A DNA stretch of 5,629 nucleotides from a bacterium SM23_31 (GTDB lineage: Bacteria > SM23-31). Shown here piece by piece: positions 1 to 4,594 of this stretch. The number at the start of each line of letters is the position of its first letter. The stretch's first letter is position 1. A model generated the notes under the pieces. It saw nothing but the letters and a program-made list of their open reading frames with translations, searched no databases and was not told where the DNA came from. A program made the translations under genes and the position numbers. The stretch is taken from assembly GCA_001304035.1 (NCBI GenBank), contig LJUD01000228.1, positions 1 to 5,629 on the forward strand, read 5' to 3'.

Positions 1-811
1 ACATGCCGAATCCCTTGTACGGCTTTCTTTTCCAGTAATGAATATTATGCTGTGATGCATATCCCGGCTTAGCGAAATTTGAAACTTCGTAATGTTCGTA
101 ACCTGATTTTCCCAGGAATAAGTGTGCAAATTCGTACATTTCCGCAACAGCATCCTCATCCGGCAATTGTAATGCCCCGGATTGTAAAAGTCCGGTCATT
201 TTTGTTCCCTTTTCCAGCATCAGCATATAGGCAGAGATGTGTTCCGCGTGTACAGCAGCGGCGTCCTCCAATGTCTTCTTCCAGCTTTGCATTGTCTGAC
301 CGGGTATACCGTAAATAAAATCCAAACTTATATTATGAAATCCCGTTTTTCGTGCGACATCCACGGTGGTCAAGCAGTCATTCACAGAATGAATTCGTTC
401 GAGGATCGTTAATTCGTTGGGATTAAGCGACTGAACACCTATCGATAACCTGTTGACACGGGCTTCCATGTAAGCGGAGAGCGTTTCTTGCAGTGCGGAA
501 TGCGGATTAACTTCTACGGTTATTTCAATATCCTCCGTTATATCGAATTCCGCAAGAATTTTTGATAAAAGTGACGTAATTTCAGACGCAGGGGCGTATG
601 AAGGAGTTCCGCCGCCAAAATAAACTGATTGGACGTGTACAGTGCGTTTGTCAACACTGCGGGCAAACAGGTCGAACTCACGTGATAAACGGGAAAAATA
701 CCGCTCTATTTTTTCAAATCCACAGTCAGCAGTCGAAAAAAAATCGCAATAGCTGCACCGGTGCTCACAAAACGGTATGTGAAAATAAAGACCCCAATCT
801 TCTTTTTGCAT
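1..811 (-). CDS. hemW: Radical-SAM heme chaperone HemW (HemN-like), C-terminus cut by window edge
   Basis: The reading frame is open for 270 codons from the ATG at 811-809 to the window edge. Visible motifs, in order: HIPFC with the radical-SAM cluster CxxxCxxC (Cys15, Cys19, Cys22) followed by DF; GGGTP at 66-70; VEVNP at 99-103; RLSIGVQS at 121-128; DFIYGIPGQT at 164-173; SAYML at 193-197; and HNIHYW at 255-260. The fourth cysteine of true HemN (CxxxCxxCxC) is Phe24 here, and there is no N-terminal extension. Both points favour HemW, a cytoplasmic heme chaperone, over oxygen-independent coproporphyrinogen III oxidase. HNxxYW is the motif linked to heme binding in HemW. Family members are usually about 375-400 residues, so roughly the last 110 are missing. 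The start is chosen because the N-terminus fits the family; no Shine-Dalgarno sequence is visible before it, and the leader is AT-rich. The gene is divergent from the peptidases with no evident link to them. Confidence 0.95.
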   Translation of the reverse strand, partial: MQKEDWGLYFHIPFCEHRCSYCDFFSTADCGFEKIERYFSRLSREFDLFARSVDKRTVHVQSVYFGGGTPSYAPASEITSLLSKILAEFDITEDIEITVEVNPHSALQETLSAYMEARVNRLSIGVQSLNPNELTILERIHSVNDCLTTVDVARKTGFHNISLDFIYGIPGQTMQSWKKTLEDAAAVHAEHISAYMLMLEKGTKMTGLLQSGALQLPDEDAVAEMYEFAHLFLGKSGYEHYEVSNFAKPGYASQHNIHYWKRKPYKGFGM

Positions 812-820
812 AATTTAAAA

Positions 821-844
821 TTTGCCGCAAAGATGCAAAGGATG
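821..844 (+). repeat. GCAAAG-phrase extragenic repeat, copy near hemW
   Basis: The sequence GCCGCAAAGATGCAAAGG lies just upstream of the hemW start. It resembles CTCGCAAAGACGCAGAG at 4336-4352 downstream of the first peptidase, and the minus-strand CTCGCAAAGCCGCCGCGAAG at the end of the second spacer. GCAAAGACGC-like phrases recur in the intergenic DNA of many bacteria. I infer a common repeat type; only the similarity within the window is seen. Confidence 0.35.
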
Positions 845-875
845 TTTAGTTTTTAGTTGTCGGCTTTTAATACAA

Positions 876-892
876 TTAAAGATCATCTTTAA
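876..892. promoter_or_regulatory. Perfect 17-bp dyad, candidate operator upstream of hemW
   Basis: TTAAAGAT-C-ATCTTTAA has two exact 8-bp arms around a single central base. It sits about 65-81 bp upstream of the hemW ATG, where a dimeric regulator could control that gene. No T-run follows on either strand, so it is not an obvious terminator. I do not recognise it as a known box: it is neither a Fur 19-mer nor an FNR TTGAT-N4-ATCAA site. The regulator is unknown. Confidence 0.4.
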
Positions 893-915
893 CGAAAGAA
901 AGAAAAGAACCTGTC

Positions 916-1010
916 TGAACCGCGGATGCCTATGATATAATGATCGGTATGATCCTAATAATCGGGATGGTATCATAAACATCATTTCATCTGCGTTTAT
1001 CTGCGGCTCA
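916..1010. repeat. REP-like imperfect inverted repeat with CCGCGGAT / ATCTGCGG ends
   Basis: The left end TGAACCGCGGAT (916-927) pairs with the right end ATCTGCGGCTCA (999-1010) at 10 of 12 positions, plus one possible G-U. Inside, TATGATA (931-937) pairs exactly with TATCATA (971-977). A second ATCTGCG phrase lies at 989-995. Extragenic elements with 'accgcggat ... atctgcggtt' ends are widespread in bacterial spacers. I infer that this is a diverged copy of such an element. Confidence 0.45.
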
Positions 1011-1137
1011 GTGTATTTTTATTATACAAATATTCTGTTTATTGGTCAACATAATTTTTTATGTAGAAATTCCTTGTTTTTTTTATATAAAGTTATTATC
1101 TATCTGTATATTTTTAATTCCGGCGCTTTTATACCGT

Positions 1138-1366
1138 ATGAAAAACCAAAAAGTTGCCCAAATTGATCAAGACCATATTTCCGCCGCTTCGCAGTTGTCA
1201 TCCAAGGATTTCCGTGTACTCATAGAATCAGTAAAAGAAGACCGAAGTTGTGCCATTTGCAGATGAAATAAAATTCATTACCGGACGGCGTATTTTAAAG
1301 CATAAAGATGTAATAAAAAGCCGTTTAATCAACGATGTAATGCTCCTTGTAACCTTTTTTCACTAA
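1138..1366 (+). pseudogene. Possible frameshifted remnant of an unknown small protein
   Basis: From the ATG at 1138 one frame reads MKNQKVAQIDQDHISAAS and continues to about position 1244, ending at a TGA at 1264. The next frame is open from 1235 (just after a TAA at 1232-1234) to a TAA at 1364-1366. It reads KKTEVVPFADEIKFITGRR and onward to LINDVMLLVTFFH. Both parts have ordinary amino-acid composition and less AT-rich DNA than their flanks, and they overlap where a single indel would join them, giving about 75 residues. There is no ribosome binding site before 1138. The same frame runs back to a TTG at 1042 through a hydrophobic stretch that could simply be AT-rich translation. I do not recognise the protein. 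It may instead be chance coding potential. Confidence 0.25.
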
Positions 1367-1427
1367 ATGGGGATTCCCAATTTTTTATAAGCGTTAATAT
1401 TTAAATTTGAATCTTAAAAGTCTTGCG

Positions 1428-1444
1428 TTGTATACAGTGTACAA
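1428..1444. promoter_or_regulatory. Imperfect 17-bp palindrome TTGTATAC-A-GTGTACAA
   Basis: The arms TTGTATAC and GTGTACAA are complementary at 7 of 8 positions around a central A. The size fits a helix-turn-helix dimer site, but it lies almost 380 bp upstream of the peptidase start and no other gene is close. It may be chance in AT-rich DNA. Confidence 0.2.
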
Positions 1445-1721
1445 GTATTAACTTCTTATAACATTTAGTACAAAGAAAATGTTGTAATCTGAATAACTTA
1501 AAAATCTTGCGGAATCGATCTTATTCCTAATAGATTCAATACCATACATCAGCATCCATATCAAATCCTAGATTATTCTTGTTGAACATACCGCAACGTA
1601 GTATTCACTTTGCAGCTGAGCAGGAGCGGTTGTTCAATAATAACTATTTTATAAAACATCAAATGATTTTTCCCCTAAGCTATCAGTATAGATGAACAAA
1701 GTCCTGAATATTCATGTTTTT

Positions 1722-1750
1722 TTGTCATAACAGCGTCTTTATGATAAGAT
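1722..1750 (+). promoter_or_regulatory. Candidate sigma70-type promoter for the first S9 peptidase
   Basis: TTGTCA (5 of 6 to the -35 consensus) is followed after exactly 17 bp by TAAGAT (4 of 6 to the -10 consensus), which predicts a start near 1757 and a leader of about 65 nt. This is a pattern match only; AT-rich DNA gives many such matches. The alternative Bacteroidota -33/-7 pattern (TTTG ... TAnnTTTG) was not found clearly here. Confidence 0.3.
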
Positions 1751-1755
1751 AATAA

Positions 1756-1779
1756 TTGAGTTTATATCTGTATACTCAA
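1756..1779. promoter_or_regulatory. Imperfect 24-bp palindrome at the predicted transcription start
   Basis: TTGAGT (1756-1761) and ACTCAA (1774-1779) are exact inverted arms, and the interior TTATATCTGTAT is partly symmetric. The site directly follows the candidate -10 box and lies about 43 bp before the peptidase ATG. That position would suit a repressor operator or a leader hairpin. The role is inferred from position only. Confidence 0.3.
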
Positions 1780-1810
1780 ATTAAATAATCCAATTTCATT
1801 AATCTATTAA

Positions 1811-1816
1811 GGAGGT
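1811..1816 (+). promoter_or_regulatory. Strong Shine-Dalgarno site GGAGGT
   Basis: GGAGGT, in the context AAGGAGGT, ends 5 nt before the ATG at 1822. It fixes that start, which also gives a complete signal peptide. Confidence 0.85.
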
Positions 1817-1821
1817 TTAGT

Positions 1822-4299
1822 ATGAGTGTTTTAACTTATTTAAAGAACAGGCGGAACGGAATTCCGGTGCAAATTTCTGTAATTGCCGTATTGATATTAC
1901 TGCTTTCCGTGACACCTCTTTTTGCCCAGCAGGGAGTTGAAAAACCGAAAGCTAACTATGAACTGGCAGAAAAATTTTCATCGGAGAATTTACGGCAGTA
2001 CGTCTATGACACTTCCGTCCGGCCAAACTGGATCGAAGAAAGCGATTTGTTCTGGTATACCTATCGAAACAGTACAGGGAGGCATTATTACCTTGTCGAT
2101 CCCGTGAATAAAACGAAAAAACCGGTATTCGACAATGCACAATTTGCCGCTGCACTTTCATCACGTTTTCATAAACCGTACGATCCGACACAGTTGCCCA
2201 GTCTCACCATTAAATTTGTGAAAGATATGCAGGCAATTGAGTTTGCGATTGATACTGTACGGTATGAATACGATTTAACAACAGGTAAACTCGACTCGGT
2301 CGGAATAGTCGAGCAGCGCGGTCGGGGTGCTGCTCCTCCCCAACGCGGAGGTGGAGAAATGGATGCTTCACGCGCAAGAGGTGCTTCACGCGAATGGCGG
2401 AGTTTCTCGCCCGACAGCACGATATTTGCTTATTCAAAGAATTACAACCTGTACGTCATGGGAGCGGACAGCATAGAGCGCCAGCTTACATTCGACGGTG
2501 AAGATAATTACAGCTTCGGCGGGGATACCTCAAAAACCCGCAAGGTGCGCGCAAGCGTTACATGGTCGGAAGATTCTAAAAGGTTCTTTGTGAGAAGGTC
2601 CGACAGCCGCAAAGTCCTGGAGCTTTATCTTGTAAATGAAGTTGCCCCCGCACCCGAGGGTTCGCCACTAACATACGCCCGCCCCCGGCTCCAAACGTAT
2701 CAGTACGCCATGCCCGGCGATGAGTTTGTAACTCAAAATGAACTTTTTGTGTATGACGTAGAGTCGAGAAATTTCATGCCGGTTCCTATTGAAAAATGGA
2801 AAGACCAGAGATTGTCAGGCTACGGGTGGGGAAAAAATTCGAATGACCTCTATTTTCAGCGTAAAGACCGTACACAGGACAGGCATGATGTTTGTTTATA
2901 CAACGTTGATACCGGTGAAGTTAAGGTGCTTATTAATGAGTACATTCAGGACTCATACGTCGAAACGCAGGGGATCAGATATCTTAATGATTACAGCGAG
3001 TTGGTCTGGTGGTCCGAAAGAGACGGATGGGGACATTACTACCTGTTCGACGGAGACGGTAATCTTAAAAACCAGATCACTTCCGGAGCATTCCGGGCAG
3101 GTTCAATTACACGAATCGATACCACAGGACGTGTGTTATATTTTAATGCTAACGGACGTGAGCCCGGTGAAAATCCATACTATAATCACTTCTACCATGT
3201 CAATTTTGATGGAACCGGATTAAAACTGCTCAATCCCGGAAATGCAAGCCATTCAGTGTCAATGTCACCTTCGAACAACTTTTTTGTGGATAATTATTCC
3301 CGTATTGACATGGCGCCAAAGTCTGATTTGCTGGACAACATGGGTAATTTTATAATGAATCTCGAAGAGACTGATGTATCCAAGCTCAGGGAATATGGCT
3401 GGGATTTTCCGGAACCGTTCAAGGTAAAATCGGCAGACGGTGTCTGGGACGTATACGGTGTAATGTTTAAACCGTTTGATTTTGATCCGAATAAAAAATA
3501 CCCGATCATTGCGCATGTTTATCCCGGACCGCAGACGGAAAGTATCACCTTTACTTTTTCACCGACGAACAGCGATATGACGCTTGCGCAGCACGGTTTT
3601 ATCGTTATCCATATAGGAAACCGGGGCGGCAGTCCGCAGCGGTCGAAAGCATACCATAATTACGGTTTTGGCAATTTGCGCGATTACGGTCTTGCCGATA
3701 AAAAAGCGGGAATCGAGCAGCTTGCGGCTCGTTATTCTTTTATCGACGTCGACAAGGTAGGCATCTACGGACACTCCGGCGGCGGATTTATGTCGACAGC
3801 GGCAATGGTGGTCCCGCCCTACAATGATTTCTTTAAAGTAGCCGTTTCCTCTTCGGGTAATCACGATAATAATATGTACAACGCCAACTGGAGCGAGAAG
3901 CATCACGGTATAAAAGAAGTCGAAAAGACTGAAACTGCAAGAGGGCAGCAAAGAACCGGCAGGACCCGTGGTGATAACGGCCAGGAAGAAGCAGAAGAAG
4001 TGGAAATCACCTTCGAAATTACGGTGCCGGCTAACCACGAAATGGCGGAGAACCTTAAAGGTCACCTACTGTTAGTTCATGGTACCATGGATAATAATGT
4101 CCATCCCGGTAATACAATTAGAATGGCGGATGCCTTGATAAAAGCGGGAAAACGGTTTGACCTTATGATGATGCCCGGGCAGGCTCACGGATATCGCGGT
4201 GAATACTCAACATACTTCACTAAACTATTACGGGATTATTTTTGTGAGAACCTTATCGGCGATTCCGATAAAGATATCGACATGTTTGAAAAAAAGTGA
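1822..4299 (+). CDS. Exported S9 family serine peptidase, DPP-IV-like (paralogue 1)
   Basis: Complete protein of 825 residues. A signal peptide (basic NRR at 9-11, hydrophobic core at about 16-34, likely cleavage after FA35) sends it to the periplasm or surface. Residues of about 45-530 form a DPP-IV-type beta-propeller with SFSPDS at 194-199 and WSERDGW at 397-403. The C-terminal part is the S9 alpha/beta-hydrolase: YPGPQ with the presumed oxyanion Tyr567, GHSGGG with nucleophile Ser652, WSEKHHG at 690-696, HGTMDNNVHP with Asp757, and PGQAHG with His789. The Asp-His distance of 32 equals human DPP-IV (Asp708/His740); the Ser-Asp distance of 105 exceeds its 78 because of a charged insert at about 701-727. 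An Arg/Gly/Pro-rich insert (about 164-190) interrupts the propeller. I see no DWVYEEE-like glutamate pair, so strict dipeptidyl-peptidase activity is uncertain; an oligopeptide hydrolase is the safer call. It is followed by a paralogue on the same strand. Confidence 0.95.
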   Translation: MSVLTYLKNRRNGIPVQISVIAVLILLLSVTPLFAQQGVEKPKANYELAEKFSSENLRQYVYDTSVRPNWIEESDLFWYTYRNSTGRHYYLVDPVNKTKKPVFDNAQFAAALSSRFHKPYDPTQLPSLTIKFVKDMQAIEFAIDTVRYEYDLTTGKLDSVGIVEQRGRGAAPPQRGGGEMDASRARGASREWRSFSPDSTIFAYSKNYNLYVMGADSIERQLTFDGEDNYSFGGDTSKTRKVRASVTWSEDSKRFFVRRSDSRKVLELYLVNEVAPAPEGSPLTYARPRLQTYQYAMPGDEFVTQNELFVYDVESRNFMPVPIEKWKDQRLSGYGWGKNSNDLYFQRKDRTQDRHDVCLYNVDTGEVKVLINEYIQDSYVETQGIRYLNDYSELVWWSERDGWGHYYLFDGDGNLKNQITSGAFRAGSITRIDTTGRVLYFNANGREPGENPYYNHFYHVNFDGTGLKLLNPGNASHSVSMSPSNNFFVDNYSRIDMAPKSDLLDNMGNFIMNLEETDVSKLREYGWDFPEPFKVKSADGVWDVYGVMFKPFDFDPNKKYPIIAHVYPGPQTESITFTFSPTNSDMTLAQHGFIVIHIGNRGGSPQRSKAYHNYGFGNLRDYGLADKKAGIEQLAARYSFIDVDKVGIYGHSGGGFMSTAAMVVPPYNDFFKVAVSSSGNHDNNMYNANWSEKHHGIKEVEKTETARGQQRTGRTRGDNGQEEAEEVEITFEITVPANHEMAENLKGHLLLVHGTMDNNVHPGNTIRMADALIKAGKRFDLMMMPGQAHGYRGEYSTYFTKLLRDYFCENLIGDSDKDIDMFEKK
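2364..2392 (+). repeat. In-frame short direct repeat inside the peptidase
   Basis: The 11-mer TGCTTCACGCG occurs at 2364-2374 and again at 2382-2392. The copies are offset by 18 bp, which keeps the frame and gives ASRARG followed by ASRE. It lies in the Arg/Gly-rich propeller insert and suggests that the insert grew by local duplication. Confidence 0.7.
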
Positions 4300-4366
4300 A
4301 GTAAGACCGACTATTTTATATTGTAGAGCATATTTCTCGCAAAGACGCAGAGTTCGCAAATAAAAA

Positions 4367-4402
4367 TTATTAAAAATTGAAGTTGCATCAGGTTTTTAAT
4401 AA
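4367..4402. repeat. Perfect 10-bp AT-only inverted repeat
   Basis: TTATTAAAAA (4367-4376) and TTTTTAATAA (4393-4402) are exact complements with a 16-nt loop, and two G-U pairs could extend the stem inward. It begins 67 nt after the first peptidase stop. An A/T stem is weak, so a terminator role is unlikely on its own. It may be part of the larger spacer element. Confidence 0.5.
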
Positions 4403-4406
4403 CAAC

Positions 4407-4431
4407 ACATGTTTATATCGTCAATACATGT
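4407..4431. repeat. Paired ACATGT hexamers
   Basis: The self-complementary hexamer ACATGT occurs at 4407-4412 and 4426-4431, 19 bp apart start to start (about two helical turns). This could be a paired regulator site upstream of the second peptidase, or chance. Confidence 0.2.
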
Positions 4432-4454
4432 AAAAATATTTTGCGCACTTTGCC

Positions 4455-4539
4455 CCGCTGCGAAGCAGTCCCTACCACAAAGCGACCACTTTGTGGCGGA
4501 AAAGAGGCTGCTTCGCGGCGGCTTTGCGAGATTTTTTTT
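4455..4539 (+). terminator. Two-tier GC-rich hairpin followed by T8
   Basis: The outer stem CCGCTGCGAAGCAG (4455-4468) pairs with CTGCTTCGCGGCGG (4508-4521) over 14 positions with one G-U. An inner stem CCACAAAG (4475-4482) pairs exactly with CTTTGTGG (4489-4496) around a 6-nt loop. Ten bases after the outer stem comes a run of eight T (4532-4539). It resembles a rho-independent terminator, although the gap before the T-run is longer than usual. It lies 155 nt after the first peptidase stop and only 55 nt before the next start. It could therefore end the first transcript, act as a leader attenuator for the second gene, or be an extragenic repeat with terminator activity. Confidence 0.6.
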
Positions 4540-4580
4540 ATTAATTTTGTTTCATTTATTTGTCTGAAATTTAACCAAAG

Positions 4581-4588
4581 AAGGAGGT
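4581..4588 (+). promoter_or_regulatory. Shine-Dalgarno AAGGAGGT that decides between two in-frame ATGs
   Basis: In-frame ATGs lie at 4589 and 4595. The first directly abuts the Shine-Dalgarno sequence and is too close to be used. The second leaves 6 nt after AAGGAGGT, a good spacing, so 4595 is taken as the start. Confidence 0.8.
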
Positions 4589-4594
4589 ATGACA

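Larger units (their letters stand above)
812..1821. other. Long AT-rich divergent intergenic region without an intact gene
   Basis: About 1 kb separates the divergent starts of hemW and the first peptidase. No frame here has both a good start and a convincing coding pattern. The stretch holds a perfect 17-bp dyad, a REP-like inverted repeat, a probable frameshifted coding remnant at 1138-1366, two imperfect palindromes and a candidate promoter for the downstream peptidase, each listed separately. Positions 1500-1715 show nothing I can name. The region is long for a bacterial spacer and reads like decayed former coding sequence plus extragenic repeats. Confidence 0.7.
4335..4531. repeat. Spacer bounded by 10-bp inverted ends (TCTCGCAAAG / CTTTGCGAGA)
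   Basis: TCTCGCAAAG at 4335-4344 is the exact reverse complement of CTTTGCGAGA at 4522-4531. Between these ends lie an AT-only inverted repeat (4367-4402), a pair of ACATGT hexamers and a strong GC-rich hairpin (4455-4521). The arrangement could be a small non-coding, MITE-like or REP-like element inserted between the two peptidase genes. No target-site duplication is evident, and the ends are short enough that a coincidence of repeat phrases is possible. Confidence 0.35.

Noticed and set aside
1..811. Call as HemN (oxygen-independent coproporphyrinogen III oxidase)
   Set aside because: The cluster motif has Phe24 in place of the fourth Cys of HemN and the protein starts right at the cluster domain, as in HemW.
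598..813. Plus-strand frame of 71 codons with several Cys
   Set aside because: The cysteines arise from reading the hemW cluster region antisense; the minus-strand frame has all the HemW motifs.
812..1821. Small RNA, riboswitch or CRISPR array in the long spacer
   Set aside because: There are no regularly spaced repeats, no recognisable riboswitch core and no GC-rich hairpin followed by a T-run. Only short palindromes and AT-rich DNA are seen.
2789..3223. 144-codon plus-strand frame overlapping the peptidase
   Set aside because: It is an out-of-frame shadow inside a gene whose own frame carries conserved propeller motifs such as WSERDGW.
3982..4008. QEEAEEVE as the DPP-IV glutamate pair
   Set aside because: It lies in a charged insert after the catalytic serine, in the hydrolase domain, not in the propeller segment that holds the pair in DPP-IV.
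3559..4065. 168-codon open frame on the minus strand opposite the catalytic domain
   Set aside because: It lies wholly antisense to the triad-bearing part of the peptidase. Its Cys/His/Val/Ile-rich translation has no recognisable domain, so it is a shadow of strong codon bias on the other strand.
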